A stretch of 64,000 nt of DNA from Nicotiana tabacum. Taxonomy: Eukaryota > Streptophyta > Magnoliopsida > Solanales > Solanaceae. The notes beneath the pieces were generated by a model, which saw only the letters and a program-made list of their open reading frames with translations, was not told the DNA's origin and searched no databases. Shown piece after piece: positions 23,170 through 34,277 of the stretch. Every line of letters starts with the position of its first letter. Position 1 is the first letter of the stretch. The position numbers and the translations under genes are program-made. The DNA lies in the NCBI RefSeq assembly GCF_000715075.1, contig NC_134082.1, positions 143,208,948 through 143,272,947 on the forward strand, in the 5' to 3' direction.

Positions 23170-23419
23170 GTATAGCGCCACTATACCTGACCCTATACAT
23201 TAATGATGTATGTATAGCGCCAGGTATTGTGGCGTTATACTTGGGCGTGTCAGATTTTACAGTATAGCACCACAATACCTGGCGCTATACATTAACAGTG
23301 TCGTTACTGTTACTGTATAGCGCCAGGTATTATGGCGCTATCTATAAAAATGTATTTTTTTTTTTACCACCTATTTGTGTAGTTTGAGTTCAAAAGAACC
23401 ACATTTTAATTCCGGACTC
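23170..23419. repeat. Right terminal inverted repeat of the MULE
   Basis: The inverse copy of 13619-13869. Its modules are at 23171-23197, 23213-23239, 23263-23289 and 23316-23341. Several arms carry single changes relative to the left side (for example GCGTTATA for GCGCTATA, TATAGCACC for TATAGCGCC), so the two TIRs have diverged by several percent since insertion. Confidence 0.92.
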
Positions 23420-23428
23420 GATTCAACT

Positions 23429-25030
23429 AGAAGTATTGTGGAGAACAATGATGAGCTGAAAGCTGAAATAGATCAAATATATATCCAGCAACATAACCGT
23501 TATTAGTTGCACAGTTTTCATAAAAGCACAGATTAATTCATAAACTTGAAACAACCATTTCAATCATAAGACACTTGCTTTGAGGATCACTATCCCACAA
23601 GAAAACCTTTAGAAGCAAAATAGCAAATGAACGAAATATGACTGTAACAAGTCTTGGCATTCAGATGCCTATGTTCAGTAGCGAAGCCAAAAAATTCAAT
23701 AAGGGTATTCAAAGAACACCCTTTGCTAGTGGGTTATGCAAGGTGTTCAAAGTCTATTTTTAATCAATAACAAGTAATATTTTACCTTATACGTAATATA
23801 ATTTTTCGGCGAAGGGTGGTCGGCCAACATAGCTTTGCCCCTGCCTGTGTTCACTACAGGAGGTTTATGCTTGCACTTTTACTCTTTAACATGTCAACTG
23901 TATTTTTTGGATTTGTCCTGTTACTGAGAAATTACTAGGACTAACCAGTCCTTTATACATACCAACTCTAGTTTCCTTCTTGTTCTCAACAATTTTGGTG
24001 CTGGTCTTAGTCACCACATCATTCTCGTTAATCGTCATCTTCCGTCAACAAGTTAATTTGAAGTACCGGGGTGAAAATCAAATCTTAGGACACCTCTATT
24101 TCATGTACTTACTGCTTTTGATAATAAATACAAATACCAATACCACAAAAAGATAACAAATTCTCCTGTTCACAAGAAGGAGATCTATTGTATACAAGTT
24201 GCCAGTAGAGATGATGACAAGATAACTATGTTCCAATGTAAAGATGGGAGCTTGTCCACCCTTAGCTTGTTCTAAGAAAGTATAGGCAAATGTTGTTAAC
24301 CTCCTCCCTTCGTAACTTTTGCTTTACCTGTTTTCAATGAACTGGAAGGAGACAGAGCCTGTCCACCTTCTTATGTGGATTCTGAAGAGAAGAAAGAGAA
24401 ACTGTGTTCCGATTATCTTTCTGTCTGATCTCCTCTGTAATCGTAGATATTCTTCATTCACCTTAACAGTTCCATCAGAAATAGTACTGAGATTGGGAAA
24501 ACGAGGATGAGATAGGAACAATAGTTGTATCATACTCATAGTGAAGCTAAGTTGCGGCAATAGTAGGCTGAGAATTTCTATTGTGCACCATTTCTCAATA
24601 GAGAGAGGGAAAAAATGGACATTTATCCATGAACATGACTGATAAGGAATCTAATCGGGAGGAGGTTACATAAGCAAGTGGAGTACCAGAATTTCTTGGA
24701 TGGTCCACCATTTGCATAAACAAGAAAATGAAACGGACAATTTGACTGGTGGATACTAGCAAAAAGGTGTTGACTTTCATAATATGTTGGGCCAGATGCT
24801 GGAGGATTTGCAGGTTTGATGTTCAAAAGACTCCGTAGATAACAAGGATTAGCCAAAGAGTCATACTGCAGAAGCTAGCAAAAATTTTGAACTAGATGGT
24901 CCTTGAAGGAGTCTTTGAATAAGATTCTGGCAAACTTTAGGTATCTTCTTTTTTATAATAAATGTCAATAGAATAGCATCGACGCCACACTTCTAAACCA
25001 CTAGCCTACACTTATGTAGTTAGTTAATAA
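23429..25030 (-). pseudogene. Decayed direct duplicate of the three-exon gene region
   Basis: Colinear similarity to 10180-12540 is visible at several points: the 3' flank (GAGCTGAAAGCTGAAAT at 23453), a damaged exon 2 at about 23957-24053 next to an intron resembling the functional copy, an intron block at about 24470-24500 (AGTACTGAGATTGGGAAAAC), and the 5' flank at 24790-25020 (CAGGTTTGATGTTCAA). Exon 2 has lost its first part, exon 3 is unrecognisable and split by a MITE, and I cannot find exon 1. It is therefore a non-functional copy from a tandem or segmental duplication. The MULE inserted in its 3' flank and pushed the two copies apart. Confidence 0.7.
23676..23843. mobile_element. Short hAT-type MITE in the duplicate pseudogene
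   Basis: The 168-bp insert starts CAGTAGCGAAGCCA and ends AGCTTTGCCCCTG, an imperfect inverted pair of the CAGTGGCGGAGCCA type common in Solanaceae. The flanks CCTATGTT (23668-23675) and CCTGTGTT (23844-23851) form an 8-bp duplication with one mismatch. Confidence 0.8.
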
Positions 25031-26366
25031 CATCTAGTAAGGGGAGGAACTACACACCCAGTACCTTAAGGACTGGATGCCTAGTTCGTCTAGGGAAGGG
25101 AAGTACATAATAGATCTTCAACCTCCACAAATTGGTGCAAAATTGCATCTCCCAGAAGAAACTCGAATAAGTTGTCAGAAAATTTGGCAAGGCCAATGGT
25201 CAGGAATTCTAAGAACAGTAATTTGTTTATCTTTCTATAACAGCCATGGCTCCCGCGGAGAAGGTAGTCTACAGTCACCTAAACTAGATAATGCTGAAAA
25301 AGCATGTTAAGTGAAAAAGTCTGCAGTTGTTTCATTCACGAAATTTTGGAGCAAGATCGGCTTTCTTTTTTGCCTACTACATTACCACAGTAGTTATCCT
25401 TTTATATAGCTAGAAGAGAAACCAGAGAGGTTCAAAGATAAGTTTCTACAGCCTATAGGAAAGCCATTGAAGTGGATAATCGGAAAACGCATCACCAAAC
25501 ATTCTGAATATTAGTTCAACAGAGGTAACATTCTGAATAACAGGATACCATAAAGGAGCATGCAAGTAAGCACGTATGTGTGCACACATACGCTTGATCT
25601 CAACAAGGAAATCTTGGACAAACATCCAATTTTGCCATGCTATAATGACCCTGAATGCCATCTACCAGTAATCAGACAAATAACTGTATTTGGTATTTGT
25701 GAGGACAAATCATCAGAATGGTGCCAAGAGATCTTGCCGGGAAGGTCTCACCACGAAACTGCTAATGAGGAAGGACAAGGACCAAATTATTGAAATGCAG
25801 GGAAGAAAAAGGAAAAACTACAGAGCAAAAACTTATGCATGGCTTTAACACTGGCTCCTATTGATTACAATATCAAATATGCAAAATCATTGCAAATGAC
25901 CTCAAAATGGGTCGACAAACTATTCATTGCTAGCTTTCTTAGTACTAAGCCTATAACTGTCTGCAGAGTAAGAAACTCTATGCATCAAATTACTCATTGG
26001 CAAACTAACATGCTATTGCTATTCAGACATCTTATACAAGCAAAACAGGAAACAGTTCAAAGCATTCCCAAGTTCACTAATTTTAAGATGACTAATAGCC
26101 ATTCAAAATTCTGATATCAGCTAAGTTTCATCCGTTTATTTCTTTTTGAGACGGAATTTAAATACAACTGATAAAATAGTTGGAGAGAAAGGCTAAAAAA
26201 CGAAATCTTTTTATTCAGCCAGCATGAGTATTTACACGAAAGAGAACAAATCACAAAAAGGGAATACGTAAAGAAAAATCTCATATACACAAGCATCATA
26301 CATCTCTCGAAATTCGTATACAAATCCCTGCATCTAAAAATTTTGACTAAAAAACTGAAGAACAAG
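25031..26366. other. Intergenic region, no supported gene
   Basis: Mixed-composition single-copy-looking DNA. Short frames on both strands (the longest about 90 codons at 25839-26114 plus) show no recognisable domain. The right end probably includes the 3' UTR of the minus-strand zinc-ribbon gene. Confidence 0.4.
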
Positions 26367-26747
26367 TCAAGTCTCAGAAGTAATGTTCAAAGCCTTGTTC
26401 TTTATCCTATACCTCGGGGCTCTAGGAATAACCTGACTTGGGCCAAAGTGAAACTGACCCGGACTATCAGTCATGGGTGCCCCATCATCATACACATACC
26501 CGACAAGCTTCCCACAGTTCATGCACATCATTTTGGTCCTTTTCCTTTGGATACCCCAGTAATTGATGGTCTCAAAAAAAGGTCTGATTTTATCTTCTTT
26601 TTCGAACTTGAATTTGGTGGAATCAACGGCGGAGAAAGATAGAGTACCTTTATTGCCTGCTTCGAAGTAAAAATCGGGTGGGTAAAGGTAGGTGGTGTGG
26701 AGGTTGAAGTTTGTACCGCATTCTTTACAACTGTAGATCGACGCCAT
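26367..26747 (-). CDS. Small CxxC zinc-ribbon-like protein, At4g08330-like, 126 residues
   Basis: An intact single-exon minus-strand frame from ATG at 26747 to the stop at 26367. The product begins MASIYSCKECGTNFNLHTTY and has a second CxxC (MMCMNCGKLVGYVYDD) about 65 residues later, so four cysteines could bind one zinc. The middle (SAVDSTKFKFEKEDKIRPFF, then WGIQRKRTKM) and the pattern with a C-terminal YRIKNKAL match the plant family I know as uncharacterized protein At4g08330. That Arabidopsis protein is annotated as chloroplastic, but I see no obvious transit peptide here. A TAAATAAA TATA-like motif lies about 35-45 bases upstream of the ATG on the minus strand. Codons look normal and there are no lesions. 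The biochemical role is unknown. Confidence 0.85.
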   Translation of the reverse strand: MASIYSCKECGTNFNLHTTYLYPPDFYFEAGNKGTLSFSAVDSTKFKFEKEDKIRPFFETINYWGIQRKRTKMMCMNCGKLVGYVYDDGAPMTDSPGQFHFGPSQVIPRAPRYRIKNKALNITSET

Positions 26748-27737
26748 TGTTGATTGTGAGAGGGTTCAGAGGAGGAAAAGGGGTTTTTATTTAGGGGAAA
26801 TTTGGGGACGATGATCTGGGTTTGCAGAGTTTCAAAACCGCGTTCCCATGGATTTGGATAGGCGTTGAAAAGTCTGGTAATCTAGAAGCTAGGCGGCAAG
26901 AAAGTTTTTCCCTTTTTTTTTTTTTTTTTTTTGGGATTTTAGGGGTGGTTTGGTTACATGGACAAGGATATTAATCCTGGTATAATGTTTTGAGCTTACA
27001 GTTATTTCATGTTTAATTGTGAGTATTTCTTTTTAATTTTTTCTGGGTAATTTCTATTATGAGTATTAATTATGCAAACTAGCCAACATTGCACATGCCG
27101 ATGCAAATTCGCAAAGTCAAGAGGTTGAATTAATACAATTTTTTTTTTATACTGGATTTCTAGACAGATTTGTTGCATACTTATTTATGGTACCGCTACA
27201 AATTGACTAGCATATATAGCTAATTTGACTTTTAATACTGATCATTATTTATAACTTTCAAAAATTATACTGATAATTATATATAAGCAACGTTGTTTAG
27301 AGTTTAGACGTAATAATTACATTGAAAACTAATAAGATACTTTATTTGTAAAAAAAAACATTAAACAGAAACTGACCAACTCATGTTATTTCTACGATTT
27401 GAATTTAGCAAAAGGAGTAATTAAGCTCCAACAGAAATTAAGACTGAAACACACATTGGCCTTATGGCAATTAATTTTACTGGGGTTTACTAAAAGTAGA
27501 ATCTACCAAATTGTTTCTTCCTTTCGTGTAGGCCACGCCATTATCAACTTTGTCCAGAGATTTATCCCATTCTCAAGTTTGTCAACACACTGGTATATCC
27601 AAATTTCATAGCATTTTTTATTCGTAGACTAGTAACATATGATTACATTACATAATTGATATGTGAAAAATATAACCCGAACATTTTATAATAGTACAAT
27701 CTATCTATATTTATATCTATATTTATATTCATTCATA
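26748..27737. other. 5' flank of the zinc-ribbon gene and AT-rich intergenic DNA
   Basis: 26748-26900 is the promoter and 5' UTR side of the gene. A poly-T tract lies at 26911-26932. 26940-27000 (AGGGGTGGTTTGGTTAC, then TATTAATCCTGGTATAAT) looks like the head of a Solanaceae MITE without a visible partner end. 27060-27737 is AT-rich and I see nothing coding in it. Confidence 0.4.
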
Positions 27738-28881
27738 TCTATATTATTATAAAAGCACGAATGCTAAACACTAAATGTTAAATGACAAAAATATCCCTAA
27801 ACTATTAACTTACTTTTATGCCCTTAAAAAGATAAGTTATTTCTTCAAAGAGATACTTCATATTGGATAAAATTGTAATAATAATTAGCTTTGCCTAATA
27901 TTTAGAATTTTGAATACTATTGAAATTGTCCACTCGACTTTCCGTCATGAATTCGAAATCATGTTCAATTCAAATTGAGTATGAGAAGACTTCTAACAAA
28001 GGCATTAGTACTCTTATGTTAACTATAATTAATATCCATCAATGGTTCATCTTCAATATTGTATTTATGGTTTCTTCTTCTTCTTCTTCTTCTTTTTTCA
28101 CGGGAAAATTGCTTCTCTACATTGAAAAGGAAAAGCTTGATATAAAGGAAAATATGAGAGCGAGATTTCTAACTGGGTTTGATACTTTTCAAGGTAATTT
28201 GATTTCTAATGAAATCTGGTATGAAGTTAGTTTCTTTCAATGCAAGATTACTGCAGAAGCAATAAGATTTAATTTTGTATAAACATGCAGTCAGAATATT
28301 CTATTCTTTAAAGTTAACATGGTTAAAGTTGGATTCTTGCGAATGATGTTTTAATATCACAGTACTCCTTTTGATTAGATTTCTGTTATATTTTATTTTT
28401 TTTATTAAGCTTTCTTGATAACCAAGATAATCCTTTTTCTTTAAACATGTTCCGCAGTAGCATATAGTTGATCTACAATTCTTGACTATTTAGAGATTGG
28501 ATTGCTTAGGATTGGAGCTGAATGATTTTCTAGCAGTAACACAAGATTTCTTATAGTAATATCTATGTGCCAAAGGCAAAAAAAAATCACTTATTATGGA
28601 CCAAAGGAAATAATAACTAACATAAGATGATGTGCAGTACAACAGGCAATGACATTTTATCTCAGTTTTTCCCTTATCTATCTATGTATCTTTATCAAAA
28701 GAAATATGACTTTCATATATAGTTTCTTCATTTTTTGTTTTAACCGATTATGAAATCACACATATTTAGTAGTGACAAGTAGTTGTAGAATATATACGCA
28801 AGTGAAAGTTTATTACTCTTGATACAGTTTATTAATGTTTGACACGAAATTTTTCGTGTATGGCACGAACATAGAAACTAG
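27738..28881 (+). mobile_element. Non-autonomous Helitron, about 1.14 kb
   Basis: It begins TCTATATTATTATAAAAGCA after an A. It ends with a hairpin (ACACGAAATTTTTCGTGT at about 28839-28856), about 20 bases of spacer and CTAG at 28878-28881, followed by T. A TC start, a 3' hairpin close to CTRR and insertion between A and T are Helitron hallmarks. No Rep/helicase is encoded. One open frame (27920-28282) shows no known domain; it may be captured sequence, with a TCT repeat coding poly-serine. Confidence 0.72.
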
Positions 28882-29496
28882 TTAATTATATTAAAAGCAC
28901 GAAAGCCCTTATTGAAATATCGTTCGTTTTTTTATACCCTTTAAAAATGGAGCTCACACTAAACAAAATATTCATTTAATTATTCTCCTAATATTTAGTT
29001 TTTTGTAAGCGATTGAAATTTTGGTTATTAAATTTTTTCCCATTTGAACTAGGCAAAAAATCTTAAAATTTAGGACTTTAAAATCAATTAAAATTTTACC
29101 TTACTTAAATCTTTTCCTTATTAGAACTATATATATATATATATATTACATAATTATAATTCTAACATGTTACTTTTCATGGGTACATATTCTATGGGGA
29201 AAAAAAGTGAATTAATGTGTGTCTTAAATGAAATTAAAGTAACTAATTGATCCAACAATTTTATGTCTAATATTTAAGGGCACGTAAGATATAGTGCACG
29301 TAAGTCATAGTTTTGATTTTTAAAAAAATTAGAAACATTAATGATAATTCATATTGAGATGACATGATTTTAGGCTTTAAAAAGCAATTGGGACGTTCTA
29401 TTTTCTTTTAATAATAAGGACGAAGATTTTGAAGTATATTAAAAAAAATTATCCATTTTTATTGTCAAAATATTAAGAAATGATCAAATGATAATC
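28882..29496. mobile_element. Probable second Helitron fragment plus AT-rich DNA
   Basis: Directly after the Helitron end, TTATATTAAAAGCACGAAAG resembles that Helitron's 5' end, so a related element may lie head-to-tail with it. No hairpin or CTRR end can be placed. The rest is AT-rich with an (AT)n run at about 29126-29146. No gene is seen. The last 11 bases (29486-29496) are a candidate LINE target duplication. Confidence 0.4.
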
Positions 29497-30148
29497 TTTT
29501 TTTTTTTTTGGCAATAAAAGTGAAATATTATCATAAACAAAATAAAGAATACACCTAAAGAGCACCATATACTTTGACCACCTTCGAGGAAGAGTGTCAA
29601 TAGTATAAGGCCTCCCAGCAACAGAATCTAGTTACAAATTCTCTATATGAACAACCTACATCTATGTGCCCTATGTGCTCCTTGTAACATATCTATTCTT
29701 TCCCTAATTTCCTCTTTAATCGGTTGTATAACAAACTCCTTATTCACAAGAATGTCTTTGAAGATTTTCCAATTCCTCGTTGTCCAGGTATGATAAACAG
29801 TAGCCCCTAGTGCAACTGTGAGGACCTCCTTTTGAAATAGCTTCCAATGATTTCTCCTAATTCTCACAATGCTTTGCATTACTTCCCCTCGTAGAATGCC
29901 TAGCCCAATCTAGCTTGATATATCTTCCCAGATAGTAGTAGCCCATGGACAAGCCCCAAACAGATCTTGTGTTGTTTCCAGTTCACCAGTGTCACATAAA
30001 CAGCAAGTGGAGTCTTCACATGCAATCCCCATCTTAATCATTCTCTCCCCGGTGGCGGTAAGCATTTGTTGTTGTCCTGCTAACCACAACATAAAATTAT
30101 GCTTTGTCCTCTATACTCTACTCCATATCAACTCTAATCCTACCATGA
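29497..30148 (-). pseudogene. LINE piece C: 3' end of ORF2 with zinc-binding RT C-terminal domain, and poly-A tail
   Basis: The minus strand at about 30092-29910 encodes the zf-RVT-type motif of plant L1 elements (MGIACEDSTCCLCDTGELET, then FGACPWATTIWEDI), preceded by an LWLAGQQQMLTA-like segment. A further fragment (TVYHTWTTRNWKIF) follows to 29643. The element ends in a poly-A tail (plus-strand T run at 29497-29509). The frame is damaged. It is the natural continuation of piece B at 42214-45280, from which the Athila insertion separated it. Confidence 0.82.
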
Positions 30149-31411
30149 TAGGTCATACACCTAGCAGAGTGTCTTCTAAAGATAAAGCGGTCGCTGCAAA
30201 TATAATCTGGTTTTAAGTCCGGAGTCGAATTCTCAGGGAACTAACCTATTTATTACACTCTTCGGCAATGTTATTATCAACTCAACCAATTTCTAGATGC
30301 AAGATTTTTGATCAATAAAGATTGGGTTTTTGTTTAACTATTTCAAATACTATTAAAAATAACAATAAGCTAAAGCAAAGATAATTCAATGGTAAAAAGG
30401 TCTAGGGCAGTGATTTCCCCAATTGCTAGTTTAGGTCTTGACTCTTTCGCTATAATCTCGTCGTAATACTCTATGAGGATTAAGAGTTATGGGTTATTGT
30501 AATTATCTCTCGATCAACTATAATAATTTACTAGAGCATTCTCTCGAACTACTCTAGCTGACAATATGTGTGCAACTCTAAATTATCCCACCAAAGTTTT
30601 GTTATCTCTAAACCCACTTTTAAGTTCAAGTAATGAATCTCTTCAATTACCCAAAAGTGGTGTTGTTCAACAGCTGTCTGACCTAATATTCTTTCTCAAG
30701 CAATATAAGGTAATTAGACATGATTAATCAAGGGCCCATTCAATTAATCACCATACAAAATATAGTTGAACAATCATATAATAATTCCGGCTCGATTATA
30801 ATAAATTGAGTCAAAACTTCAACCAACAATTGGTTCCATCAACCCTAGATAATTGTTTAGCTACTCATAACAAAATAAGAAAAAACTACTAGATTGTTCA
30901 TAATGTAAAATTGCAAGAATTAAAAGGAGACAGAAAAAACTCTAATGTTTGGTTGATCTTCTCACACTTGTTCTTCCTCCAAAAGTAGTCTAAAACAAGC
31001 TTAAAAACAATCTTAGGCGAGTTTCTAAAGCTTATAAGGGTTTTACAAAAGTTTCCCCGAAATTACACTTTGGTCCCCAAACTTCCAGCAGCGTGAACAG
31101 TGCACCGCAATCGCGGCAGACCGCGGTCGACCGTGGTGAGAGCTGACCTTTCTGCCTCACTTTTTTTTAATCTGTCACGGTGGACTTCTTGCCCAGACCA
31201 TTTTCTGCTTCTTCGTGCTCGGGTACTTCTCGAGTGGGCGTTTTCTTCATATTATCGCCTCCAAAATACTCCATGTTGCTTCCTCACATATAATATTCCC
31301 TGCGAAACAAAAGAACACTATTTAGAGCATTTTGTTGGCAATTTACCTTTAAAAAAACAACAAAGCATGGTCATATTAATGTGTAAATATCAACTATATA
31401 GCCTACTATCA
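30149..31411 (-). mobile_element. 3' LTR of the Athila-type element
   Basis: The direct-repeat partner of 40955-42213; shared phrases include AAAGCGGTCGCTGCAAATAT and TATAGCCTACTATCA. On the minus strand it is preceded by the purine-rich AAGTGTGGGGTGT (about 31412-31424), a plausible polypurine tract. The left terminus is slightly degraded (TAGGTCAT instead of TGGTCAC). Confidence 0.9.
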
Positions 31412-31424
31412 ACACCCCACACTT

Positions 31425-33125
31425 AAATCATTGCTAGTCCTCGAGCAATCCACCACACTCCATCAAAATTACTTCCCTAAGGTTTTCCCTTAACGACTCA
31501 TACCATGAACATTTTACAAAAGTTGCACCTAATAGTGAACAACCTTTACCTCAAGAGTCAAACCTTTCGTGCCATGCAACATTCGCACTTACTCAAACCA
31601 CTCTATACAAGAGTCAAGACTTACCTTTCCTTTATAAATCACATGCCCTCGCATCACACAAGAGAGTAGTTCCACATGTAATGATAATTAGAACAATTAG
31701 GAACTAAGATAGACTAAATTCGCTCACTCTCAAAAAGAACATTCACATGCCACAAAGATGCACCATAGGCTTGCCCGTAGTGTAATACTCTACTAAGTGA
31801 GCCCACTCAGTCTAAGATCAATAGGACTTACTTGGTTGTAATGTAGGCTAAGGGACGGGTAGGATATATTTGGATATAGTGACTAACCTCCCTAAGCACT
31901 TTTAATACAATTACATTAAACTTAAAGATCATAGTTGTGCCAACCAGACACTCCACCACATTTATTTAAAACATCCTCATCCATTAGGTGCAATTTGTAC
32001 AAGCTACCACTTATCAACCACTATAATTATTTATAACTTTTTTTTTTGTGGTGCTTCTTCGTTTATGCTTCAGAATTCAGCATCTTTTCTCTATCTCAAT
32101 GGTTCCACTCAAAAAATAAACCACCACCCCACACTTTTGCTTTTGCATATTTTCAATACAATTCAAGTGCTTATTGGGAGGTAAAAGGGTTCAAACAACA
32201 GGCTATTCAAACAATTGGGTAAGGTTCGCAATGTGGTTGCCAAATAAACAGGCTTATAGGCTCAACGGGGTTAACTAAGTTGTATTGCATTCAGGTGGGT
32301 TTACTTTATATGTCTGGCTCAACAAAGAAATGCCTATATCACTTCTAAACTGAATGAAACTACAATTTCGCTTTGCAAACACACAGGGCAAGTTCTAGGC
32401 ATCAAATGTGAATCATGGAATATAGTAAAAACTCACACACACATGGCACATGACTCACTCCGGATTGGTTTATCAAGACATTCTCTTTTGAGTGTTCAAG
32501 TTAGATTCAAACATACAATTTTAAGGCACTTTAACAGGATTCAACCAATGAAGCTAAGCGTTACACTCTAGTGTCTATTGTGTTCAAGTGTATAAACGCT
32601 AAGGTTTTTTTTTCGAATTTAGCTCGTAGCCCATTAGTCCTAATCTAAAAACTAAAAGGAACAAAAATAAACAAAAACTACTTATACCCGGTTCAAGTTA
32701 AACCCTTGGAAAAGAACCGTGGCCCAAAGAAAAACCAAGGGGGAGTTACTACACTACCTAAAAAAAATAAAAAAATCTTTTTTGGTCTTTTCTCTAGACT
32801 AACTTCCCTCAAGAAAATTTTCTAAAGGATCAGTCATCAGGAAGAGTCTCCATATTCCATTTTTTTTTCTCGACTTAGTCCCTCAAGAACCCCGCCGAAA
32901 AAGATTCGTCGTCGGGACACGTCACTTACTATTTTAACTTTCCTAATGAACTATTACTCTAACATCAAAAGAATCAAAGCAAGACAAAACAAACAAAATC
33001 AAACAGTCAATTGTTACAATTACAAATATACAATGAAGTATCCCCCACCTCACACTTAAAATGAATATATGTCCCCATGGCTTAAAAATTTAAAGAACGG
33101 TGAGGTTGAGGAACTTCCCTGAAGC
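31425..33125 (-). mobile_element. Non-coding 3' spacer of the Athila-type element
   Basis: 1.7 kb between the third ORF and the polypurine tract. It has no supported coding sequence and low-complexity T- and A-rich stretches. Such long spacers are usual in Athila. Confidence 0.6.
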
Positions 33126-34277
33126 TCACTCCTGATCGGAGACGGTTCCTGGGTTCACGTTGCAAGCACGTCCCAGAGCTCTCAACCAGCCCAAGAATTT
33201 CTTCTCCGACTTCACCTGCCTATCAGCCACCACATCAATACGGGCACCCAAATCAGTGACTACGGTACGCAACCCATCCATCTCCTGTTCCAAAGCTGTC
33301 ATACGGGTGCTCCGGCGTGGCTGTGATAGGCCTGCCACATCAACTCTCGGAGGAGGAGGAACCTCAGCTATCTCCGCGTCATCATCATCATCAGCTGAAT
33401 CATCGTTAGAGTCATCAACATTCACCACCGGCTCTCATCCAATTCCAATTTTTTTCGCCTGGAATAGGGCTTTCAGTGGTAATCTCCCATCAACCCGAGG
33501 GTCTTTAGGGACTCTAGCAATATGGCACAGCCCGATGATCAGCGAAGGGAAGTAGTGGCCCTTGATTAGCTCAGGTGATCTGATGAACATCTCTTCATGG
33601 ATGAGTCAGGCCACATCAAAATCACTGTGGGACATGAAACAGTGGATTGCGGACGCCCGTGGTAGATTGACATCTGTCGTGTTGTTGGATGGCAACAATC
33701 GACTGTTGACAATGGTGAGCCAACACTTAACCTCCCAATTCAGACAGTGGGAGTTGAGAGTAATCCTGTGCTTGATCCATAGGTGTTCTCCATCCGGCAC
33801 ACAGATAGTATCAATAAGAGTGCCCCACAAGGCCCGTATAGCGCTGAAAGTCCGATAAGGATCAACTTCTCCCCTGAACACTGGAAGCCTGTGTACCTTG
33901 CGGATGGTGTTGAGAGATGCATTTATCGGGGTATTGCGCACTGTCACAATCCCATTCTCATGTTCTAGCAAGTTCGCATAGAACTCCCTTACTAGCTGAA
34001 CATTAGCCTCCTCTGGTACCTCGAAGAAGATGTCCAACTAACACCACCTCAGCTCATTAAAAATATTGGGGCATTCCACCTCCAAAGCCGTTCGATCAAT
34101 GTGCACCTCATGTTGCAACTTCTTAGCTGCTTTCTAGTTGTACCTATCCTCCGCTGATTTGGATACAAACCGAGTGCTATAGAACTGAGGTGAACTGGCT
34201 TGGCTCATAGCTCGTGAGGAGCCTCCCGGTCCACTAGCGGAGGGCCCGGTGTTTCGTCTCTTCCTGGAAGAACTCAT
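33126..34277 (-). pseudogene. Athila third ORF (env position), putative plant transposon protein domain
   Basis: One minus-strand frame runs from ATG at 34277 to 33126 with four internal stops (two upstream of 34037, one just below 33606, one just above 33428) and no frameshift. The start is serine- and arginine-rich (MSSSRKRRNTGPSASGP). The core (VREFYANLLEHENGIVTVRN, then VHRLPVFRGEV) matches the plant transposon-protein domain often annotated near Athila elements. The C-terminus has an acidic run (DDDDDAEIAEVPPPP) and a short helix. No signal peptide or membrane segment supports an envelope role. Each internal stop lies where a tryptophan codon would be plausible. Confidence 0.72.

Larger units (their letters stand above)
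13619..23419. mobile_element. 9.8-kb Mutator-like DNA transposon (MULE) carrying PMD, GRF-finger and transposase genes
   Basis: The ends are inverted copies of each other (left GAGTCTGGAACCAAAATGTG, right the inverse of GAGTCCGGAATTAAAATGTG). They are flanked by a 9-bp duplication, AATTCAACT at 13610-13618 and GATTCAACT at 23420-23428, eight of nine matching. Long TIRs, a 9-bp target duplication and a MuDR-type transposase define a MULE. A PMD gene runs rightward from the left TIR (15121-18219). A transposase (19996-22898) and a GRF zinc-finger gene (18607-19073) run leftward from the right TIR. All three are inactivated. The element landed just 3' of the duplicated host gene copy. Confidence 0.93.

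Noticed and set aside
25560..26114. Plus-strand frames of 78-92 codons as a possible gene
   Set aside because: No recognisable domain, splice structure or codon signal; probably chance frames in intergenic DNA.
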